DNA from: Candidatus Pacearchaeota archaeon
GTDB taxonomy: Archaea > Nanobdellota > Nanobdellia > Pacearchaeales > GW2011-AR1
Length of the DNA: 47,982 nt
Assembly (NCBI GenBank): GCA_016866995.1
Contig: VGKQ01000007.1
Coordinates: 1 to 47,982, forward strand
Direction: 5' to 3'
The notes beneath the pieces were generated by a model. That model did no database searches, was not told where the DNA came from, and saw nothing but the letters and a program-made list of their open reading frames with translations. Positions 23,186 to 31,720 of this stretch are shown here, piece by piece. Each line of letters begins with the position of its first letter. Positions within the stretch are counted from its first letter, which is position 1. Made by a program: the position numbers and the translations under genes.

Positions 23186-24160
23186 ATGGCTATGATATTT
23201 TTCAAGAAAAAGAAAGAAATCAAAATAAATGACTTAATTTTTAAGGAGCTTATCAAACGAGGATATTCTCTTGAAGGAAATACAAGAGTTTGGAATATTG
23301 CTGATTCTAAATTATGGTATATTACACCAGAGCAGGCGCAGGGATATCTTGATTTGGAAGAAAGCGAGGATTATAAGAAACTTACAAGCAATGAGGGAAT
23401 GAAGCTTGTTGAGGCTCATATAAAAGAGATTATGAATGAGGTTGGAAAGGGGGCTGTAAATATAATTGATTTGGGGTGCGGAGACGGGAAGAAGGCTGCA
23501 AATATAATGAAATATATGAAATTAAGAAATAAAATGATATACTGCCCTATTGATATTTCGGGATATATGGTGCAGAAGGCAATTGAGACAATATCAAAAA
23601 ACGGCTTTGGGGAAATTATAGAATCACACTGGAATATTTCTGATTTTGAAAATCTTGTCAACATAACTCCTTTGCTGAGAAATAATGAATTCAAAAAAAG
23701 CTTTTTTCTTCTTTTAGGAGACACGCTTGGCAATTTTGAGGTAAATGAATTATTATATGAGATAAGAAGCAGCATGATTGAGGGAGACTTGCTGTTGATT
23801 GATACTGGAATTGACAATGAAAAATGGAGAATGAGGGCAGAAACAGCAAAATATGACGAGAAAACAAACAAGTTTTTTATGCACATTCCTTTTCTTCTTG
23901 GCTTGGAAAAAGAAGAAATTGAATTTGGCGCGAGATTTGAAAACTCAAGAATAGAATTTTATTATATTATAAAAAATGACAAAGATATCAGGTTTCAGGA
24001 CAAAAAAGTGCAGTTAAAAAAAGGAGACCAGATTATTGTTGCAATTGCATACAAGCACAAGAAAGAGGATTTGCTGAGCTACTTGAACATGCACTTTGAT
24101 GAAGTTCATCTTTTTGTCTCAAAAGACAATTCAAAAGTTCTTGCCTTGTGCAAGAGATAA
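23186..24160 (+). CDS. EgtD-like SAM-dependent methyltransferase
   Basis: A 324-residue protein of the histidine-specific methyltransferase type. Motif I is VNIIDLGCGDGKKAANIM, then CPIDISGYMVQKA, and the family-typical FFLLLGDTLGNFEVNELLYEIRSSMIEGDLLLIDTGID (the GSTIGNF counterpart). EgtD trimethylates histidine in ergothioneine synthesis; no EgtB-like partner is nearby, so the substrate is open. A TATA-like ATTATAAAG at 23163-23171 suggests a leaderless start at 23186 or at the in-frame ATG 23192. Confidence 0.75.
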   Translation: MAMIFFKKKKEIKINDLIFKELIKRGYSLEGNTRVWNIADSKLWYITPEQAQGYLDLEESEDYKKLTSNEGMKLVEAHIKEIMNEVGKGAVNIIDLGCGDGKKAANIMKYMKLRNKMIYCPIDISGYMVQKAIETISKNGFGEIIESHWNISDFENLVNITPLLRNNEFKKSFFLLLGDTLGNFEVNELLYEIRSSMIEGDLLLIDTGIDNEKWRMRAETAKYDEKTNKFFMHIPFLLGLEKEEIEFGARFENSRIEFYYIIKNDKDIRFQDKKVQLKKGDQIIVAIAYKHKKEDLLSYLNMHFDEVHLFVSKDNSKVLALCKR

Positions 24161-24196
24161 TTTATATTAATTCTCTGTTAATTTGATATTTAGTTG

Positions 24197-24625
24197 TTAG
24201 GTAGCCTCTACTATTATAGGAGCATGCCAGAAACATGAAATTATTCTTTCAACTCCTCTTACTTGTTTAATTCTATCTGCTAATTCGAGAGCCTGTTGCC
24301 TTATTGATTGATTTTCAGGTGTAAATTGGTCATCCTCAACAGCAAAACCCCTACTAATAGAATGAGTAGGAATAATTTTTCTTATTTTTAATTCTCTGAC
24401 TGCTTCTTCACCAAAATTTGCGGGCCAGAAATATTCATTATCTGGCGCATGATACTCCATCATTAAAACAGAATCAAGATAATCTTCTCTGCCAAATCTT
24501 ACAAGAATATGCTGTCTGCAAAGAAATCCTCTTGGCAATTCATAAGGCTTGTCATTGAAAATTTCAAAACCAGATTCTCTTAAAAATCCTGCAATTGCAA
24601 TTGACAAATCAGGCAATTGCAACAC
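24197..24625 (-). CDS. Hypothetical protein, end of a four-gene operon
   Basis: A 142-residue soluble protein with no recognised motif. It is rich in aromatic and acidic residues (MMEYHAPDNEYFWPANFGEEAV). It follows the 126-residue gene by 32 nt and seems to be the last gene of a minus-strand set starting at 25855. Confidence 0.55.
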   Translation of the reverse strand: MLQLPDLSIAIAGFLRESGFEIFNDKPYELPRGFLCRQHILVRFGREDYLDSVLMMEYHAPDNEYFWPANFGEEAVRELKIRKIIPTHSISRGFAVEDDQFTPENQSIRQQALELADRIKQVRGVERIISCFWHAPIIVEAT

Positions 24626-24657
24626 TTTTTTATCTGCTTGTAAAATATATGATATTT

Positions 24658-25038
24658 TTATTTATATTTTCTCCTCATCATTCTTAATCCTTCTTCCAAT
24701 AAGCTTCTTGCCCTGGGGGAAAGCCTCCCTGCGATTTCTGCTCTTTCTTCTGGGCTTAATTTTATAAATTCATATCCAGAAGATGACAATTTAAGTCTTG
24801 GTTCCTGCAAACTGATTTTATCATTCCTGCTTTTAATGATGAGTGTAGCAGAGTTTTGATAAAGAAATTTTACCTCCAAAGTTTCTGTTGGAGTCTTATA
24901 ATGTCTTCCATGACTTATTAGAGTATGTCTATCATATTCTATAAAAAGATGAGGAATCACTTCACCTTTCAATGTGATTTCATAACTCTGTCTTAAATCG
25001 TTGAACTGCAAAATTTTAAATTTTTTTCTATTTGTCAT
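24658..25038 (-). CDS. Hypothetical protein
   Basis: A 126-residue, probably beta-rich protein with a basic C-terminal helix (SPRARSLLEEGLRMMRRKYK). Nothing is recognised. Its start overlaps the end of the receiver-like gene by 4 nt, so the two are coupled. Confidence 0.55.
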   Translation of the reverse strand: MTNRKKFKILQFNDLRQSYEITLKGEVIPHLFIEYDRHTLISHGRHYKTPTETLEVKFLYQNSATLIIKSRNDKISLQEPRLKLSSSGYEFIKLSPEERAEIAGRLSPRARSLLEEGLRMMRRKYK

Positions 25039-25448
25039 TTTTTATTTAATTTCAAAGCTTCTTTAATTGCTTTGTCATATATGCCTGGAATAGAAGAGGA
25101 CAGAGAAGTAGTAAGAAATCTAGCATTCTTACCTCTAAACTGATTCATCAAAGCGCTAAGGTCAAAGTCGTCGCCCTTATACATATCAATAATTATTGGA
25201 ACTGGAGGCATGCTGTCCGCTAAATTGTCAAAAAATTCTTTTGCTGTTTCAAAAACAACAGGTCCTTCTCTTCCAGGAAGAGCTGCAACAATAACATCAA
25301 GCCCCAATCTTGCTAATCCTGATTCTCTTTGCAACCTCTTGGCTTCACAAAAATCAACAGCAGTGACTTCATAGCCTCTGGACCTTAGCCCATCAGTTAC
25401 TGGGATTCTCACACAAGGAAAACTTTCAACATAAAGTACTTTTTTCAT
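25035..25448 (-). CDS. Degenerate receiver-like domain protein
   Basis: A 137-residue protein with the alternating strand/helix layout of a response-regulator receiver: KKVLYVES, GYEVTAVDF, LDVIVAALPGREGP and PVPIIIDMYKGDD. The acidic pair after strand 1 is ES, and the phosphorylated Asp after strand 3 is replaced (VAAL). It therefore should not be phosphorylated normally and may act as a protein-interaction domain. No histidine kinase is nearby. Confidence 0.55.
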   Translation of the reverse strand: MKKVLYVESFPCVRIPVTDGLRSRGYEVTAVDFCEAKRLQRESGLARLGLDVIVAALPGREGPVVFETAKEFFDNLADSMPPVPIIIDMYKGDDFDLSALMNQFRGKNARFLTTSLSSSIPGIYDKAIKEALKLNKK

Positions 25449-25492
25449 CTTTATCTCATCATCTCTTAACTTGCCTAGAATTTAAGGTTTTA

Positions 25493-25855
25493 TTATTTCT
25501 TCTCACTTTTTATTTCCTCATCTCTCAAATAATGCTGAACTAATCTCCCTAATTCTCCTAATTCCTCATCACTAATAACTGCTTCCTGAGTCATGGGCTT
25601 ACTACCCCCTTTGCCAAGAGAAACTCTTGGTCCTGCTGCTCTGAATCCTGGAATAAATTCAGCATCATCTATTCCTGGAAAAGTAGTCATCTCTCTGGCA
25701 AGTTCATCAATACTGGTATGTGGTTTTGTTACTCCTCTATCTGAATTTTTTATTTGAGTATAGTCTGCATTTACAGAAACCGCTTCATATTCCCATGAGC
25801 GCCACTGGCCATGATTGCCAAATCTTAATTTGTGAATTTTATATTTTGTGTGCAT
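25493..25855 (-). CDS. Hypothetical protein, first gene of a four-gene operon
   Basis: A 120-residue protein with a beta-rich N-terminus (KYKIHKLRFGNHGQWRSWEYEAV) and an acidic helical C-terminus (SDEELGELGRLVQHYLRDEE). No motif is recognised. It is 44 nt upstream of the receiver-like gene. Confidence 0.55.
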   Translation of the reverse strand: MHTKYKIHKLRFGNHGQWRSWEYEAVSVNADYTQIKNSDRGVTKPHTSIDELAREMTTFPGIDDAEFIPGFRAAGPRVSLGKGGSKPMTQEAVISDEELGELGRLVQHYLRDEEIKSEKK

Positions 25856-25942
25856 CTTAACTTAGAATTCTAAGGCGATTCTTTGCCATCACCCATAATT
25901 TTACTATTTTGTCTTATTTATATATCTTTCGATGAGGGTTTA

Positions 25943-26149
25943 TCAATAAGAAGCATCATGAGGCATTGCTCCTGGACTAAATGAATTTTGCACAAGATCA
26001 TGGTCTCCATCATAATAATGATCTATTCCGCTAATATGATAAAACATATGCAATACAAAGTCATATGCAACAAAAACCCCCAAACCTGCAAAACATGCTG
26101 CTATCCTTCCAGTATTTTTTAATCTTTGAATTAAATTTTTTCTTGTCAT
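25943..26149 (-). CDS. Small single-pass membrane protein
   Basis: A 68-residue protein with a basic N-terminus (MTRKNLIQRLKNTGR), one hydrophobic helix (IAACFAGLGVFVAYDFVLHMF) and a His/Asp/Tyr-rich tail (GIDHYYDGDHD) that could bind metal. It is unrecognised and lies 51 nt after aEF1A on the same strand. Confidence 0.5.
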   Translation of the reverse strand: MTRKNLIQRLKNTGRIAACFAGLGVFVAYDFVLHMFYHISGIDHYYDGDHDLVQNSFSPGAMPHDASY

Positions 26150-26200
26150 TTTTCTCCATCAGAACTCTTCCTGCCCACCATATAAAACTTAAGAAGAAAT

Positions 26201-27484
26201 TTATTTCTTCTCAGTCAGCTCAACACAAATTCCAGCAGCAACTGTTGCCCCTGCATCTCTGATTGCAAATCTTGCCATGTGCGGATTTACACTCTGTTTC
26301 TCGAGAACAAGATTTCCAATCGGCTTTATCTTAACTTTTGCAACATCTCCGTTCTTTAAAAAATCCGGAGTGCCTGGCATTGGCTGTCCTGTTTTAGGGT
26401 CTATCTTGCTTATTAATTCGATAAACTGGCACGGAACTTGTGCTGTATGAATATGAAATACCGGAGTGTAGCCTTTTGCAATAACAGTAGGATGATTAAT
26501 TACTGCTATCTGCCCGACAAATTCTGAAACCATTGTAGCAGGCTTTGCTGCATCGCAGATTACATCTCCTCTTGCAATATCTTTTTTTCCTACTCCTCGA
26601 ATATTAATTCCAACATTATCTCCTGCGAGTGCTTCCTGCATCTGTTCGTGATGCATTTCAATGCTTCTTACTTCTCCAGGAACGCCTTTTCCGCTTCTTC
26701 CAGGCAAAATAATTATTTTCTGCCCGACTTTCATAACTCCTGTCTCAATTTTTCCTACTGGAACTGTTCCTATTCCTGTAATCTCGTAAACATCCTGAAT
26801 AGGCATTCTTAATGGCAATTCAACAGGTTTTTTAGGAGGCTCAAATAAGTCAAGCTGCTCGAGGATTGTAGGCCCCTTATACCAAGGCATCTTGCTTGAT
26901 TTCTTGACAACATTTTCTCCAAATTGCGCTGAGATTGCAAGGAAAGTTACTTTTTCAGGCTTGTAACCAACTGCTTTTAACAGAGCAGTGACATCTGCCT
27001 TGACTTTATTGAATTTATCTTCAGAATAATCTACAGTATCCATTTGGTTTATTACAACTGCAACTTGTTCGACACCCATTGTTCTTAAAAGCCATAAGTG
27101 TTCTTTTGTCTGGGGCATAACTCCGTGCTGGCATGCAACTGTCAAAAAAGCCGCATCTGCCTGAGAGGCGCCTGTAATCATATTCTTGACAAAATCCTTG
27201 TGTCCTGGTGCATCAATAATTGTAACAGAATATTTTTGTGTTACAAGTTTCTTATACGCGAGATCGATTGTAACTCCCCTTTCTCTTTCTTCCTTAAACC
27301 TGTCCATAACAAAAGCAAATTCAAATCCTGCTTTCCCGTGCTTCTGTGCTTCTTCTTTTAATTTTGTCAGTTCCTGTTCAGGCAATAACCCAGAATCATA
27401 GACAAGCCTGCCTATTGTTGTAGATTTTCCGTGGTCTACATGCCCGACAAAAACAACATTAAAGTTTGGTTTTGCTTGTGCCAT
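26201..27484 (-). CDS. tuf: Translation elongation factor 1-alpha (aEF1A)
   Basis: The GTPase that delivers aminoacyl-tRNA to the ribosome. 427 residues, full length. G1 is [10 protein letters not shown]3 DAPGHKDF, G4 NQMD (NKMD in most), followed by domain 2 ([23 protein letters not shown]) and domain 3 ending [15 protein letters not shown]-like TTTTTAAAC near 27515-27523 lies about 35 nt upstream of the ATG. The archaeal/eukaryotic type of this factor supports an archaeal host. Confidence 0.97.
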   Translation of the reverse strand: MAQAKPNFNVVFVGHVDHGKSTTIGRLVYDSGLLPEQELTKLKEEAQKHGKAGFEFAFVMDRFKEERERGVTIDLAYKKLVTQKYSVTIIDAPGHKDFVKNMITGASQADAAFLTVACQHGVMPQTKEHLWLLRTMGVEQVAVVINQMDTVDYSEDKFNKVKADVTALLKAVGYKPEKVTFLAISAQFGENVVKKSSKMPWYKGPTILEQLDLFEPPKKPVELPLRMPIQDVYEITGIGTVPVGKIETGVMKVGQKIIILPGRSGKGVPGEVRSIEMHHEQMQEALAGDNVGINIRGVGKKDIARGDVICDAAKPATMVSEFVGQIAVINHPTVIAKGYTPVFHIHTAQVPCQFIELISKIDPKTGQPMPGTPDFLKNGDVAKVKIKPIGNLVLEKQSVNPHMARFAIRDAGATVAAGICVELTEKK

Positions 27485-27684
27485 TTTATTTTTATATGTT
27501 TAGTGTTAATTTTCTGGGTTTAAAAACCTTTTGGTTTTTTTAGTTTATCGAGGGAAAATTAAATATTATTATCAATAATGTAATTAGCATACAATAATTA
27601 ATTATTCTAACTTGTTATTAATTCTCCGAAGTTATTTTATTATTAATTTTATTTATATTGTCAATTTGTGCCAGAACAACTAAT

Positions 27685-28242
27685 TTATCTATTAAGCTGT
27701 CCTTGAAGAACTGTAAACTCGCGGATTTTTCCAAGACTTTTGTACAAGCCAAGAAGCTTCTGGCGTATTGCCATTTTCTCTGGCTCTGGAACTATTTCCA
27801 CAAGCTTCTCGTAAATTTTCAGGGCGTTTGAGTTTCTTTTTGCTTTTTCATACTCTTCTGCCTGCTTTTTATACAAGCCCAGAATTGCTTTTTTCATCTC
27901 TTCCTTGTCTCGTGCATTTCCAGAAGCCATTGCTTTTCTGAATGCCTCATCTGCCCTGTCATACTGTGCTGCTTTAACCCAAAGCTCTGTTTCTTTCATA
28001 TATGCCTGAATTTTTTCAGAGAATGTGGCTGCCATTTCTGCAACAGAAGACATATTTCTCGCTGCTTCTGAGAACATGCTTCTTCTTTCATACAACACTG
28101 CGAGCTGCTGGTTGCAGTATTTTCTCACATCCAAGCCAGTATTCTGCTTTATGCATGACTCAAGATACTCCATTTTCAGAAAATCTGACATCATCTTAAG
28201 CTTGGCTTCAACTTCTGCCCTCGTTTTTTCAAAAACTTTCAT
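27685..28242 (-). CDS. TPR-like helical repeat protein
   Basis: A 185-residue all-helical protein with tetratricopeptide-like repeats: ETELWVKAAQYDRADEAFRKAMASG and EEYEKAKRNSNALKIYEKLVEIVPEP. TPR proteins are scaffolds for protein contacts. It stands alone between aEF1A and dnaG on the same strand. Confidence 0.7.
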   Translation of the reverse strand: MKVFEKTRAEVEAKLKMMSDFLKMEYLESCIKQNTGLDVRKYCNQQLAVLYERRSMFSEAARNMSSVAEMAATFSEKIQAYMKETELWVKAAQYDRADEAFRKAMASGNARDKEEMKKAILGLYKKQAEEYEKAKRNSNALKIYEKLVEIVPEPEKMAIRQKLLGLYKSLGKIREFTVLQGQLNR

Positions 28243-28516
28243 AAAATTAGCATATATCTGTAGTTTTTAAATATTATTATAATGAAAAATAAATGTGAAA
28301 TAATATCAAAAAATAAAATCTTACAGCTAAAGCATAAAACTAAAAAATTCTGTTGTTAGTGTTGCAAGAAGGTTTGTATTGTATTTATTTTTAATTTAAC
28401 TGAATTACAACAGCCTATGATGTATGAACAGATAATAAAGAATTTATTTTTCTTTAGTTTCTTTTACAGCAAGACGCAGAGTATAACAATTAATTAAATA
28501 AACTAAAATAAAAAAA

Positions 28517-29650
28517 TTATAAACTTATCAGCCGGATTTTCGTGTCAGTATATGCGAAATTTCTCGCAGCAATTGTGCGTATCCCTGCATCTTCGGCAGA
28601 CTTGACTATGTTTGCAGTCACAAGTCCATCCATGACAATTGCAGAAACACCGCGAATTCTTTCCAAGACAATAGGAAGATTTTTTGAAGAAACTTCTTTT
28701 ATTATTTCCATACCTGAATTAAGAAGATAAGCAGACTTGCTTCCTTCAATCTTAGACATCATTTCTTTCAGTTTTTCCTTGTCAATTTCCTTTTCTTCAG
28801 CTCTTTCCTGGTTTTCTTCATGGCTTCTGTACCTGTTTCTTGAAAAAAATTCCTTGGCAGAAAATTTTTTTCTTAATGCCTGGAAAACTTCCTTGTCAAC
28901 AAGCTCCTCAACTTCCTTTCCGTCAGGAGCAGAAGCAATATAGTCAATTTTTGCATTGTCGCAGACATTCTTGGCGATTAATCTTCCCCCCCTGTCTCCA
29001 TCAACAAATAATGTAACCTGTTTCTCCTGGCTTAATTTTTTTATTGCTTCTGGAAGATTTGTTCCATTCATGCCTATGACATTATTAATTCCATTTTTTA
29101 ACAGATTAACAACATCTGCCCTTCCTTCAACAACAATAATTTCATTTCCAGAGATATCTCCTGCAGGAAGTTTTTCTTCGCCGTATTCCTGTATCTTGCT
29201 TATTCTTGACTGAACTCTCAAGTCATTTGTAATCTCTCTTGTTTCGCTTGTTCCTTGTATCTGCTCAAGAAGTTTCTTGGCTCTGTCAACAATATACTCT
29301 CTTTTGCCTCCCCTGACATCTTCTATTCTTTCAATTTCTATTTTCGCGTCAGTCGGGCCTATCTTGTCTATTGTTTCTATAGCTGCTCCTATTAATGCTG
29401 TCTCTGCCTTGTCAAGAGCAGAAGGAATTTGAATTTTTCCGATTGTCTTTCCGTCCTCGCTTTTCAAGTCAACTTCTATTCTTCCAATTTTGCCTTCTTT
29501 CTGCAATTCTCTCATCTCAAGCTCAGAGCCGAGCAAGCCTTCTGTCTGCCCAAATAAGGCTCCGATTACGTCGGGCTTTTCAACAGAGCCCTGCGCTATA
29601 AAATTAGCATACACTGTATATTTTATTGATACTGGGCTTATTTTTCCCAT
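28517..29650 (-). CDS. dnaG: Archaeal DnaG-type primase (Toprim)
   Basis: A 377-residue archaeal DnaG. The Toprim domain (about residues 165-250) shows IVVEGRADVVNLL with the catalytic Glu, VIGMNGTNLPEAI and TLFVDGDRGG with the DxD metal site. The N-terminus SPVSIKYTVYANFIAQGSVEKPDVIGALFGQTEGLLG is typical of the archaeal form, which associates with the exosome. AGGAGG precedes the ATG by 4-5 nt. Confidence 0.95.
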   Translation of the reverse strand: MGKISPVSIKYTVYANFIAQGSVEKPDVIGALFGQTEGLLGSELEMRELQKEGKIGRIEVDLKSEDGKTIGKIQIPSALDKAETALIGAAIETIDKIGPTDAKIEIERIEDVRGGKREYIVDRAKKLLEQIQGTSETREITNDLRVQSRISKIQEYGEEKLPAGDISGNEIIVVEGRADVVNLLKNGINNVIGMNGTNLPEAIKKLSQEKQVTLFVDGDRGGRLIAKNVCDNAKIDYIASAPDGKEVEELVDKEVFQALRKKFSAKEFFSRNRYRSHEENQERAEEKEIDKEKLKEMMSKIEGSKSAYLLNSGMEIIKEVSSKNLPIVLERIRGVSAIVMDGLVTANIVKSAEDAGIRTIAARNFAYTDTKIRLISL

Positions 29651-29900
29651 TTTTCCTCCTTGTATTTATTTAATAAGAAAAAGTAACATACTTCTATTGC
29701 TTTTACAAATTAGCCCAAATTGAGCGTGATTTGTGATATATAATGTGATAGTGAATAATCTTATTACTAATTTTCTTATTCTTATAATCAGCGGATTTTT
29801 GGGTTTTTAAACCTTATGCTGACAAAAAATTATTTTTTATGATTAAGCAAAATATTTATAAAGCCTGAAAAGATAAAAAAGCAGAAAAAGAGGAACAAAA

Positions 29901-29984
29901 ATGTCAGCATTTGATGAAGAAAGTGTTGAAGAAGAATTCGATCCTGACTCTGATTTTGAAGAGGAGGAATTTGAGGAGGAATAA
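29901..29984 (+). CDS. 27-residue highly acidic peptide
   Basis: A short frame, MSAFDEESVEEEFDPDSDFE then an EEEF/EEE tail. About 60% of its residues are Asp or Glu. Three features support it as a gene: a TATA-like ATATTTATAAAG at 29849-29860, an AGAGGAAC ribosome-site-like stretch 6 nt before the ATG, and a T-rich terminator right after the stop. Function unknown; it could be a disordered interaction peptide. Confidence 0.6.
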   Translation: MSAFDEESVEEEFDPDSDFEEEEFEEE

Positions 29985-30012
29985 TAACTTTTTCTTTTTT
30001 TTCTTTTTTTAA
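29985..30012 (+). terminator. Poly-T terminator after the acidic peptide
   Basis: Three T-runs (CTTTTTC, TTTTTTTC, TTTTTTTAA) directly follow the TAA. Oligo-T tracts terminate transcription in archaea. Confidence 0.6.
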
Positions 30013-30227
30013 TTAAAAAAGAAAAAATTATGCTGAATTAAAACCAGATAAATTTTAATTAACTCTAAGATTGATGTAGAGAAAGTTAAAGAAAACTCCA
30101 AAACTATTTACGATTAGAATTAACCTCAATATATTCTGACTACTAATTGAAAGTTAAAATATGAAATATTTAATTATATTTTAATTGATTTAAAATTGAC
30201 AAGATTTAAATATAATATTTTTCTTAT

Positions 30228-30710
30228 ATGAATATGAGGAAAAAAAGAGTGATAATTGCGGTAGTTTTGATATTAATTCTTATTATAGCTTTTTACATCT
30301 ATTTTTTTTATGTGAAAAAATGCGGCAATATTGAGTGCTTTAATTCTGCAATGTCAAATTGCGTGAAGGCAAGCTACTTGAATGAAGCAAATGATGGGAG
30401 CTGGCTTTTTTCTGTGAAAAAAGCTGAGGGGAGCTTTTGGTGCAAATTTTCCAGCAAGTATTGTGAAAAATGCATTGTAAATGTAAAATTGCTTCAAGCT
30501 AAGAAAGGGCCGACTGATTTGAGTGCTATTGAGGGAATGGATATGAACTGTGAATTGCCAATGTCATATGTTGGGCTGCCTCAGGCTGACTTGTCATTAT
30601 GCCATGGAGATTTGAAAGAGGGAATTCAGGATATTGTGATAAAAAAGATGCATTCTTACATTTTGACAAATGTGGGAAAAATAGGCGAAGAGCTTACAAA
30701 AGCTTTCTGA
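30228..30710 (+). CDS. Membrane-anchored extracytoplasmic protein with cysteines
   Basis: A 160-residue protein. It has a basic start (RKKRV), one transmembrane helix (about residues 8-28) and an outward domain with about eight cysteines (KKCGNIECF, MSNC, WCKFSSKYCEKC, MNCEL, LCHG) that may form disulphides. The ATG at 30234 may be the true leaderless start, since a TATA-like ATTTAAATA is centred near 30207. The family is not named. A structured repeat element follows its stop. Confidence 0.65.
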   Translation: MNMRKKRVIIAVVLILILIIAFYIYFFYVKKCGNIECFNSAMSNCVKASYLNEANDGSWLFSVKKAEGSFWCKFSSKYCEKCIVNVKLLQAKKGPTDLSAIEGMDMNCELPMSYVGLPQADLSLCHGDLKEGIQDIVIKKMHSYILTNVGKIGEELTKAF

Positions 30711-30733
30711 TTTGTTTCTGCTATTAATGCTTA

Positions 30734-30829
30734 TGTCAGAAAAGTAAACTGCACCCTTTAGGGTGCAGACAGTTTCTTTGAAACTGTCCTTTTCTGAGCA
30801 TCCTAAAAATTCTTTCTGAGAATTTTTTT
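30734..30829 (+). ncRNA. Structured RNA element, copy 1
   Basis: An outer 9-bp stem, TCAGAAAAG (30736-30744) with CTTTTCTGA (30789-30797), encloses two hairpins: CTGCACCC/GGGTGCAG and ACAGTTTC/GAAACTGT. Then comes the linker GCATCCT and a second stem, AAAATTCT/AGAATTTT, followed by T residues. The same architecture with different stem sequences recurs at 47463. Shared primary sequence is TTATGTCAG at the start and CTGAGCATCCTAAAA at the linker. It lies just after a plus-strand gene and may be a 3'-UTR or terminator RNA. Confidence 0.7.
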
Positions 30830-30973
30830 GATTCTATCAAAACAAGAATATTAAATTAATTCATCAAATTTAATCATAATGAAGCAGGTTAAATTATGGG
30901 CTAATAAAAGATAAACTTAAAGGTGATTGATACATTTTAGCATCAAAAATTATTTATATCTTGCAGAATATAT

Positions 30974-31681
30974 TTAGGCTGTTTTTCGCTCAGCCTGCCC
31001 ACAGCACTCTGACAATGTTGTAACAATAACAGGCCATAATTTTGAGGAATGGTATAGAGAATCTTGTCCTTGCTGAAGATGTTCTTCGTGGGACATAACA
31101 GTTGCTTCACGAACTCCAGCAATTTTGGCATACTTTTTTAATTCCCATTCTAATCCTTGAAGGCAACCAGAATTAGAATATTCGCCATTTGGGTCTTGAA
31201 CATGTACAATCATTGCTTTAAGCTGCCCCCCATACCTGTGTACGGACATTGCCATCTCTTGTGTCCACTGTCCGTAACTAATCTTATGTGCCATTACAAT
31301 AAAATTATTAAGCACATAATGCCAATTTATAGTGAGGGAAGTCCCATAATCGGAGTCGTATCCAGGAGGAGGGGAAAAAGTATCTCCCCATATAGAAAAC
31401 TGGACAGGTGAACCGACATCCCCCCAACCATTAAAAAGATTCCGTACAATCCTTTTGATTGGCTTATGCAAACTTGGATTCCATTCTAAAAATAATCTCA
31501 ATGCTGTATCATACTCAGCTCTTTCCTTTGCTTCCTTTCTTCCTTCCCCCAAACTATTTTTCTTTGCCTCTAAATCAGCTACATGCTGCTTGCAACGACC
31601 TACAATACCATCTACAATTCCCTTCAAATCTAATTCCTTTCTCCCTCCAATATTAAGAAGTCTCATATCAAAATGAGGCAA
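30974..31681 (-). CDS. Hypothetical protein
   Basis: A 235-residue soluble protein. A helical, charged first third (DLKGIVDGIVGRCKQHVADLEAKKNS) is followed by an aromatic-rich region (SIWGDTFSPPPGYDSDYGTSLTINWHYVLNNFIV) and a His/Glu-containing end. I recognise no family. It ends the block just left of the IS481-type element and is on the same strand as its transposase. Confidence 0.55.
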   Translation of the reverse strand: MPHFDMRLLNIGGRKELDLKGIVDGIVGRCKQHVADLEAKKNSLGEGRKEAKERAEYDTALRLFLEWNPSLHKPIKRIVRNLFNGWGDVGSPVQFSIWGDTFSPPPGYDSDYGTSLTINWHYVLNNFIVMAHKISYGQWTQEMAMSVHRYGGQLKAMIVHVQDPNGEYSNSGCLQGLEWELKKYAKIAGVREATVMSHEEHLQQGQDSLYHSSKLWPVIVTTLSECCGQAERKTA

Positions 31682-31720
31682 TAGCTTTTACTTTATAAAT
31701 TTAATTACACTCCATAGCAA

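Noticed and set aside
25035-25448. Functional response regulator
   Set aside because: The phospho-acceptor Asp and the acidic pair are not in place, unlike the intact receiver at 42041-42418.
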